Shown here piece by piece: positions 50,570 through 62,143 of a stretch of 64,000 bases of DNA. The DNA comes from Hortaea werneckii. Its lineage: Eukaryota; Ascomycota; Dothideomycetes; Mycosphaerellales; Teratosphaeriaceae. The stretch spans positions 28,178 to 92,177 of the forward strand of contig JBAOKB010000076.1 in the NCBI GenBank assembly GCA_037044905.1, given 5' to 3'. Within the stretch, counting starts at the first letter, position 1, and every line of letters begins with the position of its first letter. Below the pieces are notes generated by a model. It was not told the origin of the DNA. It made no database searches and saw only the letters and a list, made by a program, of their open reading frames with translations. The position numbers were made by a program, and so were the translations under genes.

Positions 50570-52754
50570 ATGGCCACAGCAGCACCACAAGTAAACCCAA
50601 CCACCATCCCCTCCCAAGACCTCAACGGCCCAATAACCCCGGACCTCCCCAACACCACCGCACGCTACGAAGCCGAGCGCGCCAAACGCCTCAAGGACCA
50701 AGGCGCCAACCAATACATCGACCCGTCGCAAAACGCGAAATTCCGCAAATATCTCGAAGATCCCTGGATCAAGGCCGGAACCCCCGTGCACCGTCCCGTG
50801 GCCCACAATGGCCACTGCAAAGTCGCCATCATCGGGGCCGGGTTCGGGGGGATCTTGTTCGCGGTCAAACTCATCCAGGAAGGGTACCATGCCAGCGATC
50901 TCCTCTTGATAGATCCCGCGGGAGGGTTCGGGGGCACGTGGTATTGGAACCGGTATCCGGGCCTGATGTGCGATGTCGAGAGTTATATCTACATGCCTCT
51001 GCTGGAGGAGATGGGGTATATGCCGCGGCAGAAGTATGCGAGCGGGGAGGAGTTGCGGGGGTATATTGAGCAGGTGGCGGGGAAGTACGGGTTGCATGAT
51101 CGGGCGATGTTTCAGTCGTCGACGCAGAGTGCGAGGTGGGATGAGGAGAAGCAGCTATGGCGGCTTGCGATCCTGGAGAAGCCGAAGGGGGGGACGGAGT
51201 CCCACATCGAGGTGGATTGTGATTTTGTACTGCTTGCGTCGGGCTTGCTGAATAATGTTAAGCTGCCGCAGGGGATCGAGACGTTCGAAGGTCATATGTT
51301 CCACACGGCGCGATGGGACTACGAGTATACTGGCGGGAGCCAGGAAGATCCGCAGATGACTGGGTTAGCAGATAAACGAGTCGCGATCATAGGCACAGGG
51401 GCAACAGCCATCCAAGCCGTACCGCAACTGGCCAAGGTCGCCAAGGAACTCTTCGTCGTCCAGCGGACTCCCTCGATGGTCGACGAGCGTGGCCAGCGGG
51501 AGACGGATCCAAAGCTATGGAAGGAGAAGATCGCAAATAAGAAGGGCTGGCAACAGGAACGCAACGAAAACTTCTGCGCCTTCGTCAGCAACCAGGACCC
51601 CAAACCCGCTGAAGATCTCGTCAACGACGGCTGGACCAAATGTCCCAGCATGTCAGCCCTGGTCGGCGGACCTAAGGAGGTCACAATGGAGAACGTAGCC
51701 CAGCACGTCAGCGAGCTGCACGCCATGGACATCCTCCGCACCGACCGAGTCCGACGACGTGCGGCGGAGACCGTGAGCGATCCTGAGACTGCCAAGGTAC
51801 GTTCAGGACCTACCCAACTCCCCCCCCACTCCTCCCAACCCCCTCATCCCCAAAACTGAACTGACATACTTCCTTCATCGACCAGAACCTCATGGCATGG
51901 TACCCCACGTGGTGCAAACGGCCCTGCTTCCACGACGACTACCTGCCCACCTTCAACCGGCCCAACGTGCACCTAATCGACACGGACGGACAAGGAATCA
52001 GCACCATTACCCCCCACGGCCTCGTCGCCCCAAACGGAACCGAAACCCAAGTCGACACCATCATCATCGCGACGGGGTTCGTGTCGCCGCAACTGGGGAC
52101 CGCGGCGGGGAAAGCCGGGATGAGCGTTTGGGGACGAAACGGACAGCTGCTGGAATCGCTGAATGACGCGGGCGATCTGACGACATTGCATGGGATCGCG
52201 AGCCATGGGTTTCCGAATCTGTTCTGGCCTGGTCCCCTGCAGGGCGGGGCGACGGCGAACCAGTCGTTTGTGTTGGAGCGGTTGAGTGGGCATGTTGCGT
52301 TTGTGATGGCGAGGGCGGCGGCGAGGACGACGGATGGGGGGAGACCGGTTGTCGAGCCGGAAGTTGAAGCGCAGGAGGAGTGGGCGAGGTTGATTATGGT
52401 GAGTTGAGTGAGCCTGGCTGGAGCAGTGCTGGAGGGGATCGAAGCTAATGATTCAATTCACGTCAAGTCCAAAGCAGCGTCTTTTGCCGCGATGCGTGGA
52501 TGTGTAAGTCGAGTCGATGCCGATACCCTACCTAGCCTCTTCTGTATTCCTGCTGACTTCTGGTCTCCTAGACGCCGGGTTACTACAACCTCGAAGGCGA
52601 AAACGACAAGATCGCGGCAATGCCGCCCGAAGCCCAGATGAAAGCCGCGCGGAACGCAATCTGGGGCGATGGGTTCCTCTCGTACCTGAAGGTCCTGGAA
52701 GATTGGAGGGCCGAAGGCAATCTCAGAGGCCTCCATATAAGCTCGGCATCTTAG
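50570..52754 (+). CDS. Baeyer-Villiger-type FAD/NADPH monooxygenase
   Basis: The model is join(50570..51796,51886..52398,52468..52503,52572..52754), 652 aa. BVMOs insert oxygen next to a ketone carbonyl using FAD and NADPH. Visible motifs are VAIIGAGFGGI (first Rossmann site, about residue 86), GGFGGTWYWNRYPGLMCDVE, the BVMO fingerprint FEGHMFHTARWD (about 238), VAIIGTGATAIQAVPQLAKV (NADPH site, about 272), and near the end TIIIATGF and FPNLFWPGPLQGG. Exon 3 is only 36 nt (SKAASFAAMRGC), and exon 4 begins TPGYYNLEGEND as in the family's C-terminus. Intron 2 must remove an in-frame TGA at 52405. The start in CACCATGGCC context is preferred over upstream alternatives. The substrate is unknown; no tailoring-enzyme neighbours point to a cluster. 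Confidence 0.9.
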
Positions 52755-52876
52755 AACAGGAAGTCACCTGCGTTTTCTCATCAGGCCACGGAAAGCTCTC
52801 GGGCAAAAGCTAGATTCCACACCTCTCTGTACCTAGTTGGTGCCTGAGAAGAAACGCGGGCAAGACTGCAGCGTAG

Positions 52877-52911
<35 letters not shown>

Positions 52912-53226
52912 AGCGTCTGTCAAAACCATAAGATATGGCCTTGCCTCCGATCCCATCTCTCGTGCAAGCTAGCAGGACCTTGATCAAAGATAATAAATCG
53001 GAGTTGCGACAAAAAAAAAGGGGGGCAAAAAAAAAATGATGATCAGTCCGATGAGATCCTTAGTCCTGGTATCCCAAGTCGTAAATACATACCCCCTCTC
53101 TCTCTCGCCCTTTCACGAGACACGCTGGAGCAAAGCTATGCTCCAACCCCAGCCTCATGCCACACGAAAGAAAAAAAAAAGAAGAAAAAAAAAAACAACC
53201 CCGTCCCCCTCCCAACAAATCCAATC
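52755..53226. other. Convergent 3' region with A30 tract
   Basis: 472 nt lie between stop codons of the monooxygenase and carbonic anhydrase genes. It contains A30 (52879-52908) and several shorter A runs (about 53011-53037, 53170-53193). Confidence 0.45.
52879..52908. repeat. Homopolymer A30
   Basis: Thirty consecutive A residues on the plus strand, about 125 nt after the monooxygenase stop codon. Confidence 0.95.
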
Positions 53227-54210
53227 CTACTTCCGCTCAAAAGCCTCTTGCCTCCCCTTGGCCACGCTCTCATCCTCCTTACACTCGACCTCCTCCAGCT
53301 TCCCGGAAGCCAAATGATACAAGACGCCGTGAACCTCGAGGCCCCGCTCCCTCATGGCATCGATGACCGTCGGGATCCGCTTCAACACATCCACGCCCGC
53401 GGAGACGTTGAGCTTCGCCATGTGGTTCATCTTCTCGGCGCCCTCCAGCTTCGCGAGCTCCGCTGCATGCTTCTCCCGTAGCGCGCGCATAGGCTGGAGC
53501 CAGATGTCCAGGGGCCCGCCGAGCTTGCCGTTGGCCATGGAGCCTGCAACGCCGCCGCAGGAGGTGTGCCCGCACACGACGATGTGTTGGACTTTGAGGT
53601 GGAAGACGGAGAACTCGACGACGGAGAGCAGGGAAAGGTCGGTCGGGGAGATGATGTTGGCGATGTTGCGGTGGGTGAAGACGTCGCCGGGCTTGAGGCC
53701 GAGGAGGGTGGTTTCGGGCGCTCGACTGTCAGAGCATCCGAGCCAGAGAATGCGAGGGGCCTGGCCTTGGGCGCAGGTGGGGAAGAAGTCTGGGTCGTTG
53801 GCCTGGGTCGTTTCGGCCCATTGGTGGTTGCATTTCAGGGCATGTTGGAAGGCGGATTCTAGAGCGGAGGGGGTTTTGGTTAGTTAGGAGGCTACGGAAG
53901 ACCGAGTCTGTGCAGACTGTGCGAGCAAGAGAGAGGGGGTATGTGGAAAGCAGTGTGATCAGGATGTATGCCTAGGTGGGTATAGGAAGGAAGGCGTACG
54001 AGGTCGGGGAGTGCAGGAGGTGAAGCTCCGAGACGATTGGGTAGTGTTGGTGGAGGAAGTGGTGGGAGAAGGCATGTGTAGGCGAGCTGCGACGGGCTGG
54101 TGCGACGTCCCATTGGCAGCGGCACCACATTGATGGGATGATGGCCACAGGGACCGTCGCCAGCCTCCGCTTTGACTCGTCCGCTGGCCTAGTATGCGCA
54201 GGGGAGACAT
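53227..54210 (-). CDS. Beta-class carbonic anhydrase, probably mitochondrial
   Basis: The model is complement(join(53227..53858,54000..54210)), 280 aa. It interconverts CO2 and bicarbonate using zinc. Exon 1 (70 codons; MSPLRILGQRTSQSGGWRRS, rich in Arg/Ser/Thr and without acidic residues) looks like a mitochondrial presequence. Exon 2 has AFQHALKCNHQWAE, ILWLGCSDSRAPETTLLGLK (zinc Cys and catalytic Asp/Arg near 113-117), GDVFTHRNIANIISPTDLSL, and CGHTSCGGVAGSM (zinc His and Cys near 167-170). The C-terminal part is KLNVSAGVDVLKRIPTVIDA and VHGVLYHLASGKLEEVE. The 141-nt intron ends with a CTAACTAACC branch site and CTCTAG; the split codon gives Gln. Yeast name would be NCE103. Exon 1 is the less certain part. 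Confidence 0.9.
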
Positions 54211-55918
54211 GGCTTTAATTATTATTAAAGGTGAGGTTGAGCCCGAGAGATTGGGGCGAAGGAGGAAAAAGTCGCGTGCAATGGCAGCTAATCTGAGACG
54301 TTGTTACTCACCTCCGGCCATGGTTTCTCTGCGCGCTGTCTCTCTCTCTCTCTAGCTCCGGTGATATGGACCTTCTTCTCTAAGCGCTACTTCCTTTTTG
54401 GGTTTTCGCGCCGAGAATGCTTTTTAGGTAGTGAGTAAAGATGAGGAGCAGGATAGAATTGGGTAGGAAAGGGAAGGGGAGAGAATCGAGGTGGTGGAAT
54501 ACCTGCTATCACGTCGCACTCGAACTTCCAAGCTTCAGTGATTGGCAGGACCGGTGCCCAGGTGGGGCGTTGCGTGCTCGGCTGAAGGCCTGAGGCAAGT
54601 CAATTGGTCGGCCCCGCCATCCATGGATCCATTCTCGCCATTTCAATCTCAACCGCATCTCTCAGTCTCGGAAAGGGAGGTCCGCAGTGATTGATTGAGT
54701 GACATCTCGATTAAGTCGCACCACGCGCTCGTCTATCCGCCAAACTGTCTTCTGGGGGTACGTCTTGAATGCCCGTGCAGGGACATATTATTGCCGCCAA
54801 GAAATACACAGATACCATAGTTGCACATACCTCCTACTCCTGCTAGCCAAGTCCAATCCCCTCCTCCCAACCGTCGCATCGCTCTTAGCATCTGACGTGT
54901 CCTACTACCGCATACATGAGATCGACAGCTTGTCCATGCTCGGCCTTCTAGATGGTCAAGCTTGGCTTCCAAGCCTGTCTGTTTCCCTGCGTCAAGTCAG
55001 AAGCTCGGAGCGATAAGGACAACAATCGAAAGAATTGTGGGGACGAAGTGATTTAGAAAGTAGAGATTGGTCTTTTTTGTCTTTTCCCCATCCTCATGAG
55101 CGGGGAGGAATTGAGATCTAGATAGTAGCCACACACATCATCTCTCTCAATCACAACGTAGTGCTCTGCCGTGTGTCGCATAAGCATTTCGATCAATCTC
55201 CGGCCGTTTGAGAAAAAAGGACATCAATCCCCCACCCAGACATATAAACATTTCCTTCCGCTTTCCCCCAAAGCAAGAACAAACGCCGTTTCAACAAAGC
55301 AGACAGAGGGTGGAATTGATGAGTAAGAGAAACGACAGCAGTGCCTCTCCATGCTCACCCAGGTCCCCTCTGCAAGAGTATTTTGTTATTGCCGTGTATC
55401 TTCGTAGAACATGCAACAACTTCAAGGAACAATCTCGTTCCATTCCCATCCCACATGCTTCGCCATCCCATGCTCGCTTCAGTAGTCGAATATAAATGAA
55501 AAGAGGAAAAATAAAAAAAAATCGGTAAAATTCGTTCGTTCGTCAAATGTCGGGATTTCGTCATGGACATCGAAAGGCATAAACGGTTGTTGTTCGTTGC
55601 TCGCCTTCACACACAAAACGCGGTGAAGGTGGGCTGAAAGGAAGCAAAGAAACTGTAGATCGCTCGCAATTTTTTTCTTGTCGTGCTTTCGGCCGTTAAG
55701 TCGCATCGATTTTTTCGGTCGCGTTCATGTGTTGTTCATAGATCGTCCATCTTGAGGGCTGGGACAGCATCTTCTTCTTCTTCGTCATCGTAGTCATCAT
55801 CCGGATAGTCATCTTTACTGGTGTAGAAACAGGATGATTGGTTTTCTTTGTCGTCGTCGTCATAGTCTTGACAGCCTTTCCCGTTCCGCTGCAGCTTCTC
55901 GTGTCGGCCGCGAGATCC
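54211..55918. other. 1.7-kb intergenic region
   Basis: This holds the carbonic anhydrase promoter and the 3' flank of the Gln-rich Zn2Cys6 gene, both minus strand. A CT dinucleotide run (CTGTCTCTCTCTCTCTCT at about 54337-54354) is present. The right end (55745-55918) is open in frame with the Zn2Cys6 gene after its UAG and encodes an acidic stretch; see the separate entry. Confidence 0.45.
55745..55918 (-). other. In-frame acidic open extension after the UAG of the Zn2Cys6 gene
   Basis: After the stop codon at 55921..55919 the same frame stays open for 57 codons to a UGA. It encodes a Gly/Arg/Lys part (GSRGRHEKLQRNGKG), then QDYDDDDKENQSS, YTSKDDYPDDDYDDEEEEDA and ends ALKMDDL. The frame and composition resemble an acidic activation tail. 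It could be read by stop-codon readthrough or by a splice that removes the UAG, or it may be 3'UTR with GAC and GAA simple repeats. Confidence 0.3.
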
Positions 55919-58540
55919 CTAGTTCGCGCGGATGACGAGCTTGCTGAGGAACTTGTTGCTCAGGGAGTCAAAGTCGTTGCGGTCGAACTTGGCGCTGCTA
56001 CGCTCTTTGAGGTATTGCTCTGCGAGAAAGAAAGATTAGCATCCGCTGCTGATGTGTGTGTAAGCGACATTGGAATTTCACATACCATATTTGTTGACAT
56101 GGCCCTTAACCTCGGTGAGAGCATCACATACGGCTGGGTTGGAGCCGAGTAGGTGGTGATGCTTCCTCGTGTCCCATTCCTGCAGACCAGGCAGCTTGGT
56201 GGAGATGGCTTGGAAAAGGCCAACAATCACGCCGACGGGCGTGGTCTCCATGTCCTCACAGAACTTGTTGACAGCACCCTCGTCCGGCACGCGGTAGTGG
56301 CAGTCGAACTGCATCTCTTCCCAGATGGCCAGGAGAATCGCGGCAAGCATGAAAATTGTCGGCCAATTCTTCAACTTGTCGCCAGAGTAAACAGAACTGT
56401 ACAGGCTGGAGAGCTCCTCAAGAATGTCCTTCTGAAGCTCACGCCACATATCAGCGAGAGCGCACTTGACCTGGAAGTTGATCATGACCGGAGCGACAGT
56501 CTTTCCAAAGAACTTGGAGCCATCGTCGTCGATCTTGCCGACGAATTGCTCCTCTTCGGACAGACCCTCCACCATGGTGACGTGCAATGTCAAGTTGTAC
56601 GCGAGCACCAGCTTCAAAGCCTTGCGGATGGAGGGAGTCTTCTCGCGCTGGTAGTAACGGAAAGCCGTCTTCAGGATCTCGGTTAAGAAAGCAGTGCCCT
56701 CAAAATACTCATCGACAAACGACTCGAAGCTGGAGTCAAGATGGCGGTCCAGATACTCAGACAGCAAAGTGGTGCTCACGCCTTCCATGCCGGCAGATAA
56801 CTTCGCAGTGTTGATCTCGAACTCGGAGTTGGACAGTGATTCAACCCAGTCCATGCCGAAGCACTTGTCGTCCCGGACAAACACCTCACGGGCATTGATT
56901 GGCAGATAGTGGCCGTAGCCATGGGTGATGTAGAGCGTCCGCTCAAGCGAGCTGAAGCCCTTGATGTTGCCTACAGAGAAGCCGAGGCTTACATGACGCT
57001 CGTAGTCGGCCTTCCAATCCTTCATAAAGTACGCAATGTCCTTAATGTCCATACGCGTACACGGTACTTGCCACAGACGGGCATGGCTAGGTCGGCAGCC
57101 ACCGCATGGCTCACCCTTGTCGCAAGTCTTCTTGAGAAACTTACACCTCAGACAAGCACGCAACTTCCGGATCTCATGGGCTTGCTGACGCTGGTCAGGT
57201 CGAAGTGGGCCTCTTCTCCGGCCGACCTTCTTCTCAGCGATAGCGTCTTTCCGCGTGGTGTGCGAAACCTTCTTGATGACGGCCTTCGTTGTCTTGCCTT
57301 CCAGAGGAGACTTTCGGCGACGGAGTGGTGGCGAAGTCGGGCCAGACGAAGTCGGTGAGGTGGATGATGAGCCCGATGATCGGTAGCCGTTCAAGCCAGT
57401 GGAAGGGCTGACGGCAAGCGATGATGAGGGTGAGGTATTTTGCTGTGGCTGCTGGGCAGCGGCAGGCAAGCCATGGGCCTGTTGAACGTACTGGGCGTCT
57501 AGCCATTCGGAGCCGTGGAAGTCGTGTGGGGAGCTTAGCGGCCAAGGCGGTATCTCTTCGTAACTACCCGATAGCTCGGCCGAGCTTGGACCGTCCGATG
57601 TAGACGAGTCCGAGTTGGTCCGGATGTGCAAGTTCTGGCTAGGATTTGACACTGTCCCGGTAAACGAGTCGAACGAGTTGCGATTCGGGTTCCAGTTCAC
57701 CATTGACCACTCGTTGTCGGATACAGACTGCACCTCTAAAAGAGTGCCTGTGGGAGAGCTGCCTGGAAGACTTGATTGGGCAGTTTCACCAGTGTGCTGC
57801 TGTAATGCTGCCTGGTTGAGAGACATGAAGTTGTGCTCGGTCTGGTAGTCGTTGAGAGGGTAGACCAGAGAGTTCATGGATTCCATAGGACCAGCCATGG
57901 TTCCAAAGTTGGCCATGTCCATACCAGCCGTCACACCATAGTTGTTAAAGCTGTCTGCAGACGTGGCTGGCACGCTGAAATCGACAGGCGAGGCCTGAAG
58001 CTGTCCGCCAAACGACGATGGATTGTACGAGCTCATTCCAGCGTTCATGTTCAAAGCGTTGGTCGAGTACTGCTGATTTTGCTGCTGTGGCTGCTGCTGA
58101 GCTGCCTGTTGGAATTGATACTGCCAGTTGTTAGGGAGCAGGTTGGCATACTCCAGGTCGAGGCTGGGCTCTTGGAAGTTCAAGGGCTGATTTATCTGGT
58201 TGCTACCAGGCCTGCCATACTGCTGCTGGGACTGACTCGGCCCGACGCCGTGATATTGCTGTTGTGAATAATGCTGGCTCGAGTGTGCCGGTTGATGCTG
58301 CTGGTGCTGGTGCTGGTGCTGATCCGGCTGGGACATGCCAGCATTGTCCATCTTGGGCATGTTCATGTCGACAGGCGGCCAGGTCTGTCTCCAGGCGTTC
58401 TGCTGCAGCGGCGGCTGATGTTGCTGGTGGTGCAGGAAGGGCTGAGAGTACGAGTGGTTGCGGGGATCGTTCGTGTTGGTCGCGTAAGCTCCTCCGTACT
58501 CGAAGGAGCCGTCGTCAAAAGAGAAGTCGAGGTTCTCCAT
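55919..58540 (-). CDS. Gln-rich Zn(II)2Cys6 transcription factor
   Basis: The model is complement(join(55919..56019,56086..58540)), 851 aa. It starts MENLDFSFDDGSFEYGGAY, preceded by an in-frame non-ATG leader. The first about 200 residues are Gln/His-rich (HQHQHQQHQ; QQAAQQQPQQQNQQ). A Ser/Pro-rich part follows, then the zinc cluster near 455-490: CLRCKFLKKTCDKGEPCGGC then RPSHARLWQVPC. Spacing is 2-6-5-2-11, longer than usual before the last Cys. The C-terminal half is helical and conserved-looking: YFMKDWKADYERHVSLGF, ALKLVLAYNLTLHVTMVEG and FMLAAILLAIWEEMQFDCHY. The 66-nt intron near the end joins to EQYLKERSSAKFDRNDFDSL and LVIRAN. The family resembles Pezizomycotina regulators of unknown target. 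The sequence does not indicate its regulon. Confidence 0.87.
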
Positions 58541-61500
58541 CTCGTCGTGCTTTGGCGAGATGATCGGGTGGGAAAAGAATAGGATAGGCGGCAGGGTGAG
58601 ATGGTGTCCGTCTCGCTCATCCACCCGCTCGAAAGCTACCAAGCAGATCGTGAGCACGGTGCTGTGGTCGGTGTGTTCACCGCGTCGATGTCAAGACACA
58701 GGCCTGCGACGGTGAGAGAGCATGAAGCGGAGAGGGCTCGCGCTACGCCCACAAGCAGCAGGCGTCCCAGCGGGCAGTGGAGTAGTGAAGTGTCGGTGAG
58801 AGTCGGTCGGCGCATATGCAGTGAGATGCGCTAGCCAAGTAGCTGCAGCTCCCGTGCGTTGTGTGCTGTACCACCTGCACGACTAGACACACTAGACTAC
58901 TATCCTAGCACAGACGTTGGTGAGAATGAGCCGGAATAAATGGTTACCTTAAGGTATTGTATTCTCCAGGTATTTTACAGGCGTGACACCCGGCCTGTTC
59001 CCACGCATATCATGAGTGCATGCATATCTGTCTACATAGGCAGTAGGCAGGAAACCCATCGTTCCAATGGCTGGCCCGCCCGCGAGTCGTGAAACAGGTA
59101 TCCCACCCCTCCAACGCTCCGATCCGCCCATTATACATAGGGTCCGCGCCCATATGCCAGCCGTGTGGGGCTTCCCATGGCGGGGACCGCTCTCAAGTGG
59201 CTGGTACGCTCGCTCGGCAGAGGCAGAGCGCAGTGAAAAGTTCGGCAGCAGGGAAAGCGGTGAAAAAAGACTCCAGCATCACCCGACACTACCAACTTCA
59301 CCCGCCAACCTTGACGCCTATTTTTTGCCGGCCACTGCCCGCCTGATATTCGGCTGTCGGCATATCACCACCACCGCTGCGACGAGGGTCTTCCTCGATG
59401 CAAATCACGGGAAGCACGCAGCCATGTCTCCATTCTTACCGACCGTAGTCTGTTCGTAGTCCTTGTACCCACCGCGCCATCGGGCCAGATCGCCATTCGA
59501 TATTCGTTGCTTGCATCCAGACATCGTTGAAGCAATTTTCCTGCTTCTCAATTCTTCCGATTTGCGCCGTCCATGTTCTTGAGATGTCGCCAAACGCGGC
59601 TTCCAGTGCTCTCCTTGGCGGGCGCTGAAGTACAGCTACGTACACGTGCGACATCGTACAGCACGTTGAAGCAAGACCAGCCAATGGCTGCCATCTGGCT
59701 GACGTCTCACCTTACTTGCTGCGTAGCACATTGGCTGAGACGCATTGCTTGGCCGCTCGCGCAAGGAATCCTGGCAGCTTCCATTTTACTTGTTATGGTA
59801 TTCCTCTATTTCCTTAATGGGTCCGGAAGGCCTCGTGATGGCCCAAGCATATGGCGAGAGGGTGCCCAGCGAATGGTAGGCAACGCGTGCAAGCGCATGG
59901 CAGCATTCCACCTTGCTTCAAATGATCGGATCCGCTGTTATGGGCATGGGTCATGTCATGATTGTTGACAGCAACATCGACAGGCACAGGAGCCGTCCAG
60001 GATCCATCGACTTCAAGGTGTATCAAGTGACGGGTCAATTCGGTCTTTTCTTAACGCGTCACCTGACACGATGTCCTGACAACCCACCGCTGAAAATGAC
60101 TGCTTGCTGATACCGAAGACTGGAGAAAACAACAGGACTTGAAACTGCCTTGAAACAAGATCGGTGCAGCCTACCCATTCACCTTATTCCAGAACATATA
60201 TTCCAAGGCATCGGCCACTGCCGAAATACCTCCCCTGTACTCGTGGCCTGCTACTATTCGTTCGGCATTGGTATCGACGCTGCGATGGCTCGAGACCAGT
60301 TCACTACTGTTCTTAAGCATGCAGTAACATGACCTATTCCTGATGCCTGCCCGAAAACGTATCACGTCGAGACATCAGTCCTATAGGTATTGCTGACTAT
60401 GGCACCAGCGAAATTGCCGATGCTATTTTGAATACTCAATCCAGCGATATGCTTGTACTTGACCGCAAGGCTGTTCAATGACATGACAGGATTCCCCTAG
60501 CATCTGGAGACAATCTTGCCCACGTCACCCGACGTCGTAGTGTCTAGAACTCCGACGTCCTTAGATGTTACAGATATTAATGAGACTGGAGCGTACGCCA
60601 ACCGGATGTTTTCGGTTGCGAGGAGGGCAATGAAGAGCCACAGAGCCAGACCCTTCCAGGCGAAGGATAACTCATAGTAATATCGATGGATGGTCGCAAC
60701 CTCTTGCGGTCCGTATAATAAGCAAGAAAATGACGATTATACTCGCCACACCTTAGGTCGACACCAGTCAGAGGCTGTGTTGCACGGCTTTGGCGGTCTG
60801 GCTACATGATGATGGAAGGCAGGTGGGCGAGGCAGGCTGACCGTTGAGAGCCGGTAGACGTTGATGACCACGTTGAAGCAGGCGTTGCCAGTGTGCGGAG
60901 ATGGCTGTCATAGGCTTAAGACGTTTTCTCACTCATAGGCGATACAGTGAGCATCGTCTGTCGCAGCAGCTTCGCCGTAATCTTTCCATCAAGGAGGAGA
61001 TACCAGCTTCCCCTCTCCAGCGCCAACGAAAGACGCAGCTCGTGGGAAGTCAACCAAGGCGAGTTATACTCATTTTCAGCAAGGATCCTGCCACATTCTT
61101 CCCGACGAGACACAAAATCATGCCGCTGAGTTGCCAGTCGGCTGTGTGCCTTGGCCTGTGTCTAGTGTCATGGCGCTCGTATTGATACAAGATCTTTTGT
61201 AGTTGGAAAGAACTTAGCATGCTGCAAGTTCTATTTGACATTCGTGGAAGTGAGCGGACATGAACGTTTGGTGATCAAGAGAGCTATTTCGTCCCGCTCG
61301 GATCGATACTTTGCGCAGCAGATATCAGAAGACCAATGAAAGGGCTTATGTTCCATGGTTCCCTCCAGAAAATAAACGAAATAAACTATCTTTCTGCTTG
61401 TGAAACTGCTTATGAAGCAGTGTTCCCTGATTTGGGGATTGAGCGAATTCATGGAGAGATTGAAAAGCACGGCTTCAGATTTTCGATATTGCATATCGCC

Positions 61501-62143
61501 GTGTCTTTGAAATGCGCAAATACGAATAGTGAAATCGTGGATGTCTACATAGATTGGTCACTTTGGAGAAGCAGAAACTCGGTCTTCCATACCGGAGGCC
61601 CCTCCCTAGGCCGATCGCATCGCCAAGCCTTGCAACTTGCCCATTTGCCGAAGTACATTCTACTTCCAGGTCGTCGCTCCTCGGACCATTCGTATCATCG
61701 GCTTAATGAGATTGTCTATGAGCCCTCCAACCTCTTCTCATGCATATCAAATCAAGGAAGTGCGCAATTTATTTGAACCGAGCGGCGTGGTGCATATCCT
61801 TATCCGAGGTCTTATCTTTCAACGCGATGTGAGAGGGCCCGCCGTGGGGGGTCTTTCAGGCTAGCACAAAGTGCCTTCCTAAGCCAGTTTGGCACTGGAG
61901 TCTAACAAGCGACCAGGACCGTATCAACTGCCATATTGAGCAATAAAGGCCATACAGCATGCATTGGCGATGGGGCACGCGACCTCGTAAAGAATAGACC
62001 ATGTCGCATTAGATGATGGTACCTTGCAGGCTTTCGACGGCGAAGCCTGCAAGGTACAAAAGCACCTGGCATGCCCTCTTGTTGATGCTTGGGCACGCCT
62101 TCTGTCTTTTTGGAAGCGCCTTGGACCTCGTCTTATCCTTAAA
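58541..62143. other. 3.6-kb region without a supported gene
   Basis: This lies between two divergently transcribed genes (Zn2Cys6 factor, S53 peptidase). ORFs (for example 59573..59968 plus, 61336..61776 plus) are short and lack recognisable domains. It includes the hairpin at 62019-62057. It could hold long regulatory DNA or an unrecognised non-coding RNA. Confidence 0.4.
62019..62057. repeat. Perfect 15-bp inverted repeat (stem-loop) upstream of the S53 peptidase
   Basis: GTACCTTGCAGGCTT (62019-62033) and AAGCCTGCAAGGTAC (62043-62057) are exact reverse complements separated by nine nt. The 3' edge is 86 nt before the peptidase ATG, so it lies in the promoter or 5' leader. Confidence 0.9.

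Noticed and set aside
52405..52407. In-frame TGA in the monooxygenase, suggesting a pseudogene
   Set aside because: A 69-nt GT..AG intron with a GCTAAT branch site removes it and restores the family C-terminus.
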